From: Wukongibacter sp050859025
GTDB taxonomy: Bacteria; Bacillota; Clostridia; Peptostreptococcales; Caminicellaceae
Direction of reading: 5' to 3'
NCBI RefSeq assembly: GCF_050859025.1
Contig: NZ_CP138200.1
Span: 4,154,001 to 4,218,000 of the forward strand
Length of the DNA: 64,000 nucleotides
Below, one piece after another: positions 17,313-26,727 of this stretch (the stretch's first letter is position 1; each line of letters starts with the position of its first letter). The notes beneath the pieces were generated by a model. That model made no database searches and had not been told where the DNA came from. It saw only the letters and a list, made by a program, of their open reading frames with translations. The translations under genes were made by a program, and so were the position numbers.

Positions 17313-20312
17313 TTACTCTACATCTATACCTAACTTTTTCGCATAAGCAACTATTGCTTTTTTAAAGCAAGCTAATGGTGCACGTACGGTTCCGGCTCCT
17401 ACTTGTCCAATTCCTGGTTCTTTATGTGCGATACCTGTATTTATTATTGGAGTAATACCTGTTGAAACTACCTTTCTAGCATCTATTCCAAGACAAGCTC
17501 CCTTGAAATCCCATGTTGGAATGCTCCAGTTTGAGTTACTTGAGATACAGATTTCATCCATTTCGTTGGATATTTTTAACGCATCTTCAAAGCCACCAGC
17601 ACCTACGAATCTTGTGACTCCAGGAGCTGCGACCATTGCCATTCCTCCAACTCCTACTGTCTCAGTTATGGCACTGTCTCCGATATCTGGATTTGCATCT
17701 TCTTCTGAGTATCCAGTAAAATATAATCCGTTTGGCATATTAACTGGCGCTGTGAACCACTCATCACCCATCCCACTAATTCTTATACCGAAATCTCGTC
17801 CATTTCTTGCCATTGTTGTTACTACTGTACCACTAGTAACTTTTCTTGCACAGTCTACTATAGCTTTACCCGCTGCCATCATTACGTTTAGGAAGAATTG
17901 ATCAGTATCTGCTAAGAATTTTATTACACTGTGTTTATCTTTTTCGTTAATGTCAAGCTCAACAATCAATGGTGTGATCTCTTTTAGAAAGTTAAGTGAA
18001 GCAGCTATATTTCTTTGATGGAATTCATCACCCATAGTAATAGCCTTTGCAATAATTACATTTAGGTTCAATCCGCCTTCTTTCTTTTGTAGAGCCTTAG
18101 ATAATACTGGAGCTAATACAGCTTGCATCCACTTCAATCTATTTACAACTTCCTCAGAATATGCACCGAATCTAAGTACTTTTCCAATACCCTCATTCAA
18201 AGTACAATATGCAATTGAGCCATCGAGCATATTTTTCACTACCATTACAGGCATATTACCAGATGTAATACCTCCCATAGGACCAACTGCATTCACATGA
18301 TGGCATGGTGAAAATTTCACCTCTCCATCTTCTAGCAATTCGCGTGCACTATTTTCATCCTGTGCCCAGCCTTCAAATAATACTGCTCCAATACATGAAC
18401 CTTGCATCGGACCTGTCATGTCCTTAAATTCGATAGGTGGTCCTGCATGAAGTATTACTTTATCATTTAAAATATCTATTACTGATTTTGCTGGTACTAC
18501 ATCCATTAAGAATGGTTGAGAACCTTTCATTCTGTTAATAACTTCGTTGTTAGATTTTTCTATATTTTCTATTTTTGAAAGTAAGTTTAACATTTTTATA
18601 AGTTTTTTGTTTCCACCTGCTATTGGTTTCCAATCATATTGTACTGTACTTCCACCATACTCAATAACAGATTCTGTAAAGCTAGTAAGCCCTATGTTTA
18701 TCACTCTTGGCTTTGAATTTAAAAGTTCAACTACATATTCACTAACTTGAGGTAATTCTTTCTTTTCAACACTTTTCTCTACTATAGATTTTTCAGCTAC
18801 TTTGTAATCTATTCCCTTTAGTTTTAACGCAAGCCTTACTGCCCTTGCGTTACTGTCTTCTACTAGCACTCCACACGCTTTTAGTGTTTCAACTGCTTCA
18901 TCGTAGCCTTGGAGATCCTTCTTTGTTCCACAAACAGTAGCTACGAAATATAGTTCTTTTCCTTCTTCATCGGCTGCTTGCCTTGCCTCTTTGATCGCAT
19001 CAGATAGTGCGCCTGCCATATCTGGATGTGATCCGTATCCTAATACGCAATCAAAAAGTATAACTCCTGTATCCTTGTCATTTGCGTATTCCTTAATTTT
19101 ATTGATTCTAACTTCTGGATCAATCATTGGATGTGGCTTTCCTTGTGTGTAAATGTCATCTCCTAGATCCATTACTTCATAACCATTTGCATTAAGAATA
19201 AAGCCTTCTTTTTTGATTAACCCACCAAGTCCTAACGCATCTGAGATAAGCATTCCTGCTTCTGCAGCTAATGTACCGCCTGAATAAAGCCCTTTTACAG
19301 TTTTGTTTTTAGCTAAAGAATTTTCTACTTCATATGTTATATCTTCTAAATAACTTCCTTTTACTGGCTTGTTATTCGCAAGGTCTACAGCAATCTTTGC
19401 AGCTTCTTCAAGAGTATGGGCCAAATAAACATTGCCTTCGTGATGCTTGGGCTTTTCACCTAGAAATATAGCAACTACAGGCTTTTTTAGACTATGCAAG
19501 GTTTCCACAATTTCATCTCTAACTTTTTTTGCAGGTGGTTTTGATATTAGTACAATTACATCTGTTGGGTCATGATGTTCAAGCCCTAATAATGCATCTC
19601 TTGTTGTTATAGCATTAACCTCTTCACTTAAGTCACGTCCACCTGTTCCTATAGCATGAACAACACCACCACCTAGTCTATCTATTATCGTAGTAACCTC
19701 TTGAATACCAGTTCCAGATGCTCCAACTATACCTATATTTCCAGGTCTTATTACATTTGTAAAAGCTAATGGTATACTTGAGATGATTCCTGTGCCACAG
19801 TCAGCTCCCATCATTAAAAGTCCTTTTTCATGAGCTTTCTTTTTAAGTCTCACTTCATCTTCTAGTGGGATGTTATCAGTAAATGAAAATACATTTAACC
19901 CTTTATCAAGTGCTTTTTCAATCTCATCTGCACCGTATTCACCTGGTATAGAGAACAAAGCTAGATTTGCATCAGGCATCTCTTTTAATGCGGCCTCTAA
20001 GCTGGTTACGCTTTCAAAACTATTTTTCTTCCCCTTAACCGCTAGGTCATTTAGAAACTTCTCAGATTCACTCAAAACGTTTTCCACAACACCTTTATCT
20101 GATGTATCAACTACAATTACCATATCACTTGGTGATGCATCTTCTACCTCAGATGTTATAAGTCCACTATTTCTAAATATATCTTTATTGGCGTCTGTCC
20201 CCATCATGATTGAGCATTTTGTTACGCCATCAAGACTATTGATTGAATTAGTAAGTAACATAAGATTAATAGAGTCTTGGTAACTATTTTTCTTAATCAC
20301 TGTATATAACAT
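17313..20312 (-). CDS. fdrA-ylbE: FdrA-YlbE (AllF-AllG) fusion, carbamoyltransferase component
   Basis: A 999-residue fusion. Residues 1 to about 510 match FdrA/AllF, a succinyl-CoA-synthetase-like protein: SVSLM-like start, SIMMGTDANKDIF, LFSIPGEYGADEIEKALD, GADCGTGIISSIPLAF, GIVGASGTGIQE, GTGGRDLSEEV and DLGDDIYTQGKPHPMIDP. From about 535 a DUF1116 domain (YlbE/AllG) begins NIGLTSFTESV and YDWKPIAGGNKKL and includes GPPIEFKDMTGPMQG, CHHVNAVGPMGG and MARNGRDFGIRISG. In E. coli these are separate proteins that act with AllH. The start at 20312 follows AAGGAGGTTTGCAA; 13 upstream in-frame residues are discarded. It is the first gene of the operon, divergent from pucR. Confidence 0.92.
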   Translation of the reverse strand: MLYTVIKKNSYQDSINLMLLTNSINSLDGVTKCSIMMGTDANKDIFRNSGLITSEVEDASPSDMVIVVDTSDKGVVENVLSESEKFLNDLAVKGKKNSFESVTSLEAALKEMPDANLALFSIPGEYGADEIEKALDKGLNVFSFTDNIPLEDEVRLKKKAHEKGLLMMGADCGTGIISSIPLAFTNVIRPGNIGIVGASGTGIQEVTTIIDRLGGGVVHAIGTGGRDLSEEVNAITTRDALLGLEHHDPTDVIVLISKPPAKKVRDEIVETLHSLKKPVVAIFLGEKPKHHEGNVYLAHTLEEAAKIAVDLANNKPVKGSYLEDITYEVENSLAKNKTVKGLYSGGTLAAEAGMLISDALGLGGLIKKEGFILNANGYEVMDLGDDIYTQGKPHPMIDPEVRINKIKEYANDKDTGVILFDCVLGYGSHPDMAGALSDAIKEARQAADEEGKELYFVATVCGTKKDLQGYDEAVETLKACGVLVEDSNARAVRLALKLKGIDYKVAEKSIVEKSVEKKELPQVSEYVVELLNSKPRVINIGLTSFTESVIEYGGSTVQYDWKPIAGGNKKLIKMLNLLSKIENIEKSNNEVINRMKGSQPFLMDVVPAKSVIDILNDKVILHAGPPIEFKDMTGPMQGSCIGAVLFEGWAQDENSARELLEDGEVKFSPCHHVNAVGPMGGITSGNMPVMVVKNMLDGSIAYCTLNEGIGKVLRFGAYSEEVVNRLKWMQAVLAPVLSKALQKKEGGLNLNVIIAKAITMGDEFHQRNIAASLNFLKEITPLIVELDINEKDKHSVIKFLADTDQFFLNVMMAAGKAIVDCARKVTSGTVVTTMARNGRDFGIRISGMGDEWFTAPVNMPNGLYFTGYSEEDANPDIGDSAITETVGVGGMAMVAAPGVTRFVGAGGFEDALKISNEMDEICISSNSNWSIPTWDFKGACLGIDARKVVSTGITPIINTGIAHKEPGIGQVGAGTVRAPLACFKKAIVAYAKKLGIDVE

Positions 20313-20430
20313 TTGCAAACCTCCTTGTATGTGATAATATAAATATAACACTATCTTCTTTGGATTTCATTGACATAAAATTCTAGAATTTGTGACATTT
20401 TTTATACCTAAAGGATAAAGAGGTGGTAAT
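20313..20430. promoter_or_regulatory. Divergent control region of the carbamoyltransferase operon and pucR
   Basis: A 118-bp region between divergent starts. On the plus strand TTGACA at 20370 is a possible -35 box. The perfect 12-bp palindrome AATTCTAGAATT at 20379-20390 is a candidate PucR site. The -10 boxes are ambiguous. Confidence 0.45.
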
Positions 20431-22038
20431 ATGAATATTTTAGACTTATTAAAAATTAAATCTTTAGATGGTGCAAAATTAATAGCAGGGAAAAATGGCA
20501 TTTCAAATGAAATAAATAGTGTCAACGTCTTGGAAGCAATCGACATAGAAAACTGGGGCAGATCTGGTCAGGTCATTCTTACTAGCCTTTTTGCTCTAAA
20601 AAATCTAAGTAATAGTGAATTAAATGTATTTTTTAAAAAGCTACATGACATTGGTATTTCTGCTATAATCGTTAAAATCGAAAGACTGGTACAACATATA
20701 CCCGATGAAATAGTCCATCTATGTGACAAGCATTTAATTCCACTAATACAAATTGATAAAAAAGTTAAATACGAGTCTATTATTCTTGAAATATTAGAGC
20801 CCATAATTAATAGAAATGTATACCTATTAAATAAATACTATGAAGTTCACAGTGAGATCACTCGCATTGCGCTGAAAATGCCATCAATGGATTCGATATT
20901 AAGAGAATTTAAAAAAATGATAAACCGTGATTTAAGCCTGATAAATACTGTAAAAGGAACTCAAATTGGTACAAACCCTGAACTTTATGATTTTACAATA
21001 ATTAATAAACTTGAAGTTGAAAAGCAAAAGTATATGTACTACACCTATGAGCGAAATGAAGTAGTATATAATGTCACAAATCCCAAAACAGTTGGCAAAC
21101 AAATTAGAGTACGTATTCCATATCTTGAATTTGACGAGTATGAGTTGATTATCCATGAGCTATCGTCACCCATTAGTGCCGAAGATTTCATGGTATTAGA
21201 AAATGCAGTTAAGTTTTTACAGATGGAACTATTAAAAAAACATGCTCTTTCTCAGAACATATTTCAGCAAAAAAATAGTATTATAAGTGATTTATTAAAT
21301 GGACGCCTACATGAAAAAAAAGACATTGATGAGGTTCTAGAATATCTAAATATCTATAAACATAGATACTACCAAGTTGTTCTCATAAAGCTAAATCAGA
21401 AGGTCGAAAATAAACCTATAGAGAAAAATTTCCCTCAAATTTTAAGACATATTAAACAGCAATTTAGATTCCATTTTAATAATATAGCTTTCCTAAAAAA
21501 AACAAATAGAATAGTCTTTATATCCAACTTTGAAGAGAACGAAAAAATAATTCATATAAATTCTATAAAAGAAATAATGCAGCAATTGGATGAAACTGAT
21601 TTGTTGAAAGATTTCTATTACCATATAAGTATAAGTTCTGAAGTAGAAAAAAAAGATATCCCTAAAGCCAATGGAGAGGTCTTAGACACTCAAAAAATAT
21701 TAGACTTATTTTACAAGCCCAATACCATATTAGGCTATGAAGACCTTGGCATCTACAGGTTATTTCTAGAGTCTAACAATTTAGAAGAGCTTGAAAAATT
21801 CATTTCTCCTAATCTAACTAGATTTAGAGAAGACTACCCAGAGCTTTTTGATACTTTGGCTACATTCCTAGATACCAATCAAAACTATCTACGCACATCG
21901 GAAAAGCTATTCCTACACCCAAAGACAGTACGGTATAGGATTGATAAAATAAAAAATATGTTAAGTATGGAGTTTAACAACCCAGAAGAAATAATGCATA
22001 TTCAAATAGCTGCTAGACTATTTAAGCTAATAGAATAG
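20431..22038 (+). CDS. pucR: PucR-family transcriptional regulator
   Basis: A 535-residue regulator. Residues 1-120 are the PucR ligand-sensing domain (SLDGAKLIAGKNG, VNVLEAIDIENW, GQVILTSLFAL, LIPLIQID). The C-terminal 65 residues are the PucR helix-turn-helix: LATFLDTNQNYLRTSEKLF, then HPKTVRYRIDKIKNML. PucR proteins control purine, allantoin and other nitrogen-compound catabolism and usually sense a pathway intermediate. The divergent position next to the AllFGH-like operon supports local control of that operon. AGAGGTGG precedes the ATG. The gene symbol is by family; the effector is unknown. Confidence 0.93.
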   Translation: MNILDLLKIKSLDGAKLIAGKNGISNEINSVNVLEAIDIENWGRSGQVILTSLFALKNLSNSELNVFFKKLHDIGISAIIVKIERLVQHIPDEIVHLCDKHLIPLIQIDKKVKYESIILEILEPIINRNVYLLNKYYEVHSEITRIALKMPSMDSILREFKKMINRDLSLINTVKGTQIGTNPELYDFTIINKLEVEKQKYMYYTYERNEVVYNVTNPKTVGKQIRVRIPYLEFDEYELIIHELSSPISAEDFMVLENAVKFLQMELLKKHALSQNIFQQKNSIISDLLNGRLHEKKDIDEVLEYLNIYKHRYYQVVLIKLNQKVENKPIEKNFPQILRHIKQQFRFHFNNIAFLKKTNRIVFISNFEENEKIIHINSIKEIMQQLDETDLLKDFYYHISISSEVEKKDIPKANGEVLDTQKILDLFYKPNTILGYEDLGIYRLFLESNNLEELEKFISPNLTRFREDYPELFDTLATFLDTNQNYLRTSEKLFLHPKTVRYRIDKIKNMLSMEFNNPEEIMHIQIAARLFKLIE

Positions 22039-22050
22039 GAGGAGTTTTTA

Positions 22051-22911
22051 TTGAATTCACCTGAAATCTTCACCTTTAAAACAAAACAAAATATTATGCT
22101 AAATATGAGTTTATATCGATCAACAAACAATAGAAAAAATATAACCATTCTATATTTTCATGGTGGTGGATTACTTTATGGAGTACGAGATGATTTACCT
22201 GAACTTTATATAAACAGTTTTTTAAATTCAGGGTATGACTTTTTGTCATTAGACTATCCACTAGCGCCAGAATCAAAACTAGATGTAATTTTAGATTCAT
22301 CTTCTGAAGAAATTCTCTACTTTCTAGAAAATCATAAGGAAGTATTTGGATTGGAAAACAAAAAATATATTCTATTTGGTAGATCGGCAGGAGCATATCT
22401 ATGTCTTCAGATATGTGATATGTTAATTAGAAATAATATCTTAAAACCGATGGCCATTATAAGCCTTTATGGTTATGCAAGACTTGACGAAGCTGAATTT
22501 AACACGCCAAGCAAATATTATAACAAGCTACCTAAAATATCTAAAGAAACTATAGAAAAGATTATTTCAGATGTTCCAGTTACCTATGGTCCGATGAGTT
22601 CAAGATTTTCACTTTATATAAAAGCAAGGCAGGAAGGATCATGGATAAAATACATCTGCAAGAAGGAGAACTTAAATGCTTATTCATTTGATACTGATAA
22701 TCTAAAGAATTTTCCACCTACAATACTAGCAGCAGCAACTTTAGATCCTGATGTTCCCTATAGGATATCTAAATCACTAAGTAAATTAATTCCAAATTCC
22801 CACTGTATTACAATATATAGTGAAGTACATGACTTCGATAGAGATACAACCCAGAAATCGGGAATTATAGTCTATAATCAGATAATAGCTTGGCTAGAAG
22901 AGAATGTATGA
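22051..22911 (+). CDS. Alpha/beta hydrolase, hormone-sensitive-lipase-like
   Basis: A 286-residue hydrolase with the oxyanion motif HGGG near residue 36, a nucleophile elbow GRSAG near 111 (Ser-113), an acid Asp in ATLDPDVPYR near 232 and a His in EVHDFDRD near 260. These are the features of the HSL/esterase group. The start is TTG, set by AGGAGGAG eight bases upstream, only 12 bp after pucR, so the two are co-transcribed. It may open an ester, lactone or amide that feeds the carbamoyltransferase pathway; that is inference. Confidence 0.9.
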   Translation: MNSPEIFTFKTKQNIMLNMSLYRSTNNRKNITILYFHGGGLLYGVRDDLPELYINSFLNSGYDFLSLDYPLAPESKLDVILDSSSEEILYFLENHKEVFGLENKKYILFGRSAGAYLCLQICDMLIRNNILKPMAIISLYGYARLDEAEFNTPSKYYNKLPKISKETIEKIISDVPVTYGPMSSRFSLYIKARQEGSWIKYICKKENLNAYSFDTDNLKNFPPTILAAATLDPDVPYRISKSLSKLIPNSHCITIYSEVHDFDRDTTQKSGIIVYNQIIAWLEENV

Positions 22912-23038
22912 TATAAGTTTAAGTATATCAAACAAATACAATACTTTTGAAAAACTAAATAAACTTATATATGATTATTTTTATTATCATAAACAGAAAA
23001 AAAAATATGCAAACCAGTGGTATGAATAATTTACATTA

Positions 23039-23090
23039 AAAAGGACTATTGATTTCAAAAGCTTTGAATTCCATAGTCCTTTTTCTTTTT
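23039..23090 (+). terminator. Terminator of the pucR-esterase transcript
   Basis: AAGGACTATTGATTTCAAA pairs with TTTGAATTCCATAGTCCTT, closing in TTTTTCTTTTT. The long stem and U-rich tail are those of a strong intrinsic terminator. Confidence 0.85.
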
Positions 23091-23206
23091 ACCGTATATT
23101 ACTTTCCTTCTTGATTTAGGTCAAAATACCATATGCTACTTACAATTCCATCTTCTCAAATGTAAGTTTCATCCTTTTTTCTTCACCGCTAAAGCTCTTC
23201 AGAACT

Positions 23207-23389
23207 CACTAGCTTAGCTAGTCAGATTGTTGACAAAGTCAACAAGATGGTAGGCTGTTGAGAAAACTGAAGTTCAAGGCGTGCTGAAACCAAGAGACCG
23301 CAGCGTATATAGACATACGTAAGGGTTCTTGGTTGAAGCAACAACGCAGAAATTCAGGTTTGTCAACAGCCTGACTAGCTTAGCTAGTG
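23207..23389. repeat. MITE-like structured palindromic element with 19-bp terminal inverted repeats
   Basis: The ends are CACTAGCTTAGCTAGTCAG and CTGACTAGCTTAGCTAGTG (18 of 19 complementary). Inside, a second pair GCTGTTGAGAAAACTGAAGTT / AATTCAGGTTTGTCAACAGC continues the palindrome, and an inner pair CCAAGAGACC / GGTTCTTGG lies near the centre. A small extra hairpin (TTGTTGAC/GTCAACAA) sits near the left end. The element is visibly richer in G and C than its surroundings and has no coding frame. It could be a miniature transposable element or a structured RNA. Confidence 0.6.
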
Positions 23390-23417
23390 GTTTTCTTTAT
23401 ACAAAAAAGATGCCTCA

Positions 23418-23981
23418 TTACAAGTCATCTTGTCCTTCAATGTTTATATTTTCTACATCTAACCTTAACATATAGAACGGCCTTAACCATTCAGGTTGTT
23501 TACTCACCTCATCTTTAAGCTTATAAAGTGTTTTTTTGCCAATTCTTCTGTCTAATATTGCAAATAGTCGCACTAGAGGATTTTTTGAATTTATACTTTC
23601 TTTTATTGAATGGTGTAGATAGCAATCAAGAGCTTTTGCGAACAGATAGGCATCAATTATACCTTTATCAACACAAATTTCATCAACTCTTTTTTCAAGC
23701 TCTTTGTTTTCATTTTCATAAAGTGTTTCCTTACCATTCCATAAACGTTTTGGAATTTTTTGTTCTGCTCGAATTGTATCTAGAAGAGGATTCCCTTCTC
23801 TATAAGAATCAAATACATTACCACGTATAACCTCTTTTTCATCTATCAATATAGCTATTCTAGACTCTTCATCATGAGCCTTTCTGTATTTTGTTATAAA
23901 ATACTTAACTCTACCTCTCAGCTTTTCACATAGTAAATCTTTTTCCAGCCTTTTTTTAATACCGCTCCACGATTGCCCCAT
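23418..23981 (-). CDS. Conserved hypothetical protein (SF0329-like)
   Basis: A 187-residue soluble protein. The start WSGIKKRLEKDLLCEKLRGR, then VKYFITKYRKAHDEESRI and AILIDEKEVI, resembles the SF0329 family of unknown function (Trp-Ser...Lys near the start, then GR-V-Y-x-T-x-YR and a D-x-EGR turn). The C-terminal half is helical and rich in charged residues. The second Met is chosen because AGGAGGTGTGT precedes it. It stands alone, 28 bp from the structured palindrome at its 3' side. No function is proposed. Confidence 0.75.
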   Translation of the reverse strand: MGQSWSGIKKRLEKDLLCEKLRGRVKYFITKYRKAHDEESRIAILIDEKEVIRGNVFDSYREGNPLLDTIRAEQKIPKRLWNGKETLYENENKELEKRVDEICVDKGIIDAYLFAKALDCYLHHSIKESINSKNPLVRLFAILDRRIGKKTLYKLKDEVSKQPEWLRPFYMLRLDVENINIEGQDDL

Positions 23982-24238
23982 ACACACCTCCTGATAATAT
24001 CTGTAGCTATTCTCTTACTACTGTAATTTGTCCTATTTCTATATTAAATATATAATTTCATTTACAATACAAACAATTATTATCAAATAATTGTTGAAGG
24101 GATAAATCACAATCCTCTCAGTATATCAACTTAAACACATATTATTCATACATAGAAATTATAAAGCTACTTGTACATTTTTAAACTTTCTATAAATAAT
24201 TCAGGCTAAATTTCTAAAAATTGCCTTAATCATAATTT

Positions 24239-25183
24239 TTAATATAAATTGCATGAAACACTGCAGTAATTATTCAACTTTTTCAAAATAGGCTTTTCTT
24301 CAAAGCAATTTTCAAAAGCACTTGGACAGCGTGACGCAAATGAACATCCTTGCAGATGGATTGAATTATCAATTGGGACATCGAGCACTTTAATTTCTTT
24401 ATTATAATTTTTTACTGTAAGCACTGCATTTAACAGAGCTCTGGTATAGGGATGCTTTGCATCCTTAGATATATTTTTACTACTCAATATCTCCACTATT
24501 TCCCCTAAATACATAACATATATTTTATCACCAATACTTTCTGCCAATGCTAAATCGTGGGTTATAAATATGTTGCTAAAATTTGTCTTCTTTTGTAGCT
24601 CTATCAGAAGATTAATAATTTGCTTCTGTATAGAAACATCCAAAGCGGAAGTACATTCATCACAAATAATTATATCAGGTTTTAAACCAATTGTTCTTGC
24701 TATAACAACTCTTTGTAATTGACCACCACTCAACTCATTTGGATATCTTTTTATAAATTCTTTATTTAAACCAACCATTTCCAATAATTCTTCAGCATAC
24801 TTATATGCTGATTTTTTATCCATTAATTTGAAGTTCAAGTATGGTTCAGCCATATATGTACCTATCTTCATTCTAGGACTAAATGTACTTAGTGGATCTT
24901 GAAAAATCATTTGCACATTTTTATAATATTTTTTCAATTGTTCCCCACGTAAATTTGTAACATCTTGACCTTTATAAATCATACGTCCCTTGGTAATGTC
25001 TGTAATTTGTGATATTAATCTTGCAAGGGTACTCTTACCACACCCACTTTCCCCTACAATTACTATACATTCTCCTTGACGTAAGCTTATATCTACGTTT
25101 TTAATTACTTTGAGCCTACTGCCATTGTTATCTTTGAAATGTTTGTGAATACTTTGTAATTCAAGAATAATATTTTCACTCAT
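24239..25183 (-). CDS. ABC transporter ATP-binding protein, OppF/NikE type
   Basis: A 314-residue cytoplasmic ATPase subunit: Walker A GESGCGKST near residue 44, Q-loop MIFQDPLSTFSPRM, signature LSGGQLQRVVIA near 148, Walker B IIICDECTSALD near 168 and H-loop ITHDLA. The tail CSFASRCPSAFENC is the cysteine-containing C-terminal segment typical of Opp/Dpp/Nik ATPases. GGAGGGGTGTTAACT precedes the start, and the start lies just inside the end of the partner ATPase gene, so the two are coupled. It belongs to the riboswitch-controlled transporter whose other genes lie beyond the tandem IS. Confidence 0.95.
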   Translation of the reverse strand: MSENIILELQSIHKHFKDNNGSRLKVIKNVDISLRQGECIVIVGESGCGKSTLARLISQITDITKGRMIYKGQDVTNLRGEQLKKYYKNVQMIFQDPLSTFSPRMKIGTYMAEPYLNFKLMDKKSAYKYAEELLEMVGLNKEFIKRYPNELSGGQLQRVVIARTIGLKPDIIICDECTSALDVSIQKQIINLLIELQKKTNFSNIFITHDLALAESIGDKIYVMYLGEIVEILSSKNISKDAKHPYTRALLNAVLTVKNYNKEIKVLDVPIDNSIHLQGCSFASRCPSAFENCFEEKPILKKLNNYCSVSCNLY

Positions 25184-25185
25184 AG

Positions 25186-25974
25186 TTAACACCCCTCCAG
25201 CTTCGGGATAGCATCAAGTAATTCTTTTGTATAATCCATTTGAGGTTTTGTTATGATGTTTTCTTTATAATCAAACTCTACTATTTCTCCTTTATTCATC
25301 ACCATGATTCTGTCAGCCATATATGCTGCACATCCTATATTATGAGTAACAATTATAATACTGGTATTAAATTTATTTCTAAGCTCCATCAGTTCTTTAA
25401 TAATTTGTGCTTGGGTTATTACATCAAGTGCACTGGTTGGTTCATCAGCTAATATTAGTTTTGGCTCCATTGCCAAGGCCATAGCAATAGCCACCCTTTG
25501 CTTCATTCCTCCACTTATCTGAAAAGGATAGGAGCTCATAATTCTGCTACTATCATCAAAACCCATTTTTTTCAAGGTTTCTTCAGCCTTTTTTATCGCT
25601 TCCTTTTTAGAAATATTTATATGACTTCTAATACTTTCTACAAACTGTGCACCTATTTTTTTAATAGGGTTCAGAGAAGAACCAGGATTTTGAAATATCA
25701 TACAAATATCATTACCTCGAATATTTGTCCATTTTTCTTTACTATATTTTCTTATATCCTCTCCGTTAAATATAATTTCACCAGAAACTATTTCTCCCCC
25801 AGAGGAAAGTAAGTTTATCATAGCTCTTATTAAAGTTGTTTTTCCACTTCCACTCTCACCAACAATTCCAATAATTTCTTTATAACCAACATCCATATTG
25901 AGATTTTCAATTATATTTCCCTCTCCGTCGTATTTGACTGTTAGAGATCTAATTTCAACCAGTCTATCTATCAT
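25186..25974 (-). CDS. ABC transporter ATP-binding protein, OppD/NikD type
   Basis: A 262-residue ATPase: Walker A GESGSGKTT at 39, Q-loop MIFQNPGSSLNPI, signature ISGGMKQRVAIA near 155, Walker B LILADEPTSALD and H-loop VTHNIG. It lacks the long cysteine tail of typical OppD and is the size of NikD, which supports a metal-type importer. The reading frame is intact, but the tandem IS630 insertion lies 120 bp upstream between it and the binding-protein gene, so it is cut off from the riboswitch promoter unless transcription passes through about 2.4 kb of IS DNA. Confidence 0.95.
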   Translation of the reverse strand: MIDRLVEIRSLTVKYDGEGNIIENLNMDVGYKEIIGIVGESGSGKTTLIRAMINLLSSGGEIVSGEIIFNGEDIRKYSKEKWTNIRGNDICMIFQNPGSSLNPIKKIGAQFVESIRSHINISKKEAIKKAEETLKKMGFDDSSRIMSSYPFQISGGMKQRVAIAMALAMEPKLILADEPTSALDVITQAQIIKELMELRNKFNTSIIIVTHNIGCAAYMADRIMVMNKGEIVEFDYKENIITKPQMDYTKELLDAIPKLEGC

Positions 25975-26030
25975 TCTTTAGACTCCATTCTAAAATAATA
26001 TATGAAAAAGTATAGTATTTCATTAAACCT

Positions 26031-26090
26031 TTACATTTTGATTCTTCGAATACCCACAAACCATTTGATATTCAAAAAACCAAAATGTAA
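26031..26090. repeat. Inverted repeat in the transporter operon next to the IS insertion
   Basis: TTACATTTTGATT pairs with AACCAAAATGTAA, with a nested GAATA/TATTC pair. Before the IS insertion this hairpin lay between the binding-protein and ATPase genes, where an mRNA-stabilising stem is common. Confidence 0.5.
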
Positions 26091-26184
26091 TTTTGTTATA
26101 GGGATTTTAAATTGAAATCTTAAATATACGTAATAAAAAAACTTTTCTTCCAAAAACTAAATGTACGGAAGAAGGTGTGAAAAG

Positions 26185-26727
26185 ATGGCAAGACCAAAAA
26201 TACAAGTAGATAAATTGCATGGATATACGATAGAAGAATTAATTGAGCTTAAAAATACTACGGATTCAAAATTTGCTATGACCGTGTTAACTACAGTAAT
26301 AATGAGATATAAAGGCTTCTCTAACGCACAAATTAATGAAGTTACAGGTCTAAGTATCCCAACTGTCATAACCCATGTTAAAAGATGGAACTCATTGGGA
26401 ATAAAGGCTATAAGAGATCGTCGTGGTGGAAATCGTGAGTCCAAGCTTAGTCCTGACATAGTAGATGATTTAATCTATGTTACTCTTAACAAAAAGCCTG
26501 CGGACTTTGATTTTATAGGTCATACATGGACCTGTGCGTTATTGGCCTTATATATAAATCAAACATATGGTATAAAAGTCTCAATTACTACTATTTGGTC
26601 AATTTTGAAGAAAAACAATCTATCGTATAAAAGAGCAGAGCCTAAACCAACTAAAGCTGATGAAGCAGAGCAAGAAGCTTTTAAAAAAAATGTTAGAGAC
26701 AATAGATACTTTAGAGCATTCATCTGA
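26185..26727 (+). CDS. IS630-family transposase, N-terminal frame (OrfA), copy 1
   Basis: A 180-residue protein with a helix-turn-helix of the homeodomain/Tc1 kind: MRYKGFSNAQINEVTGLS, then TVITHVKRWNSLG and DRRGGNRESKLS. It recognises the IS ends. The start at 26185 follows GGAAGAAGGTG. The frame ends 68 bases into OrfB; an A8 run at the end (codons TTT-AAA-AAA-AAT) is where a +1 shift, or transcription slippage losing one A, would join it to the catalytic frame. Confidence 0.88.
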   Translation: MARPKIQVDKLHGYTIEELIELKNTTDSKFAMTVLTTVIMRYKGFSNAQINEVTGLSIPTVITHVKRWNSLGIKAIRDRRGGNRESKLSPDIVDDLIYVTLNKKPADFDFIGHTWTCALLALYINQTYGIKVSITTIWSILKKNNLSYKRAEPKPTKADEAEQEAFKKNVRDNRYFRAFI

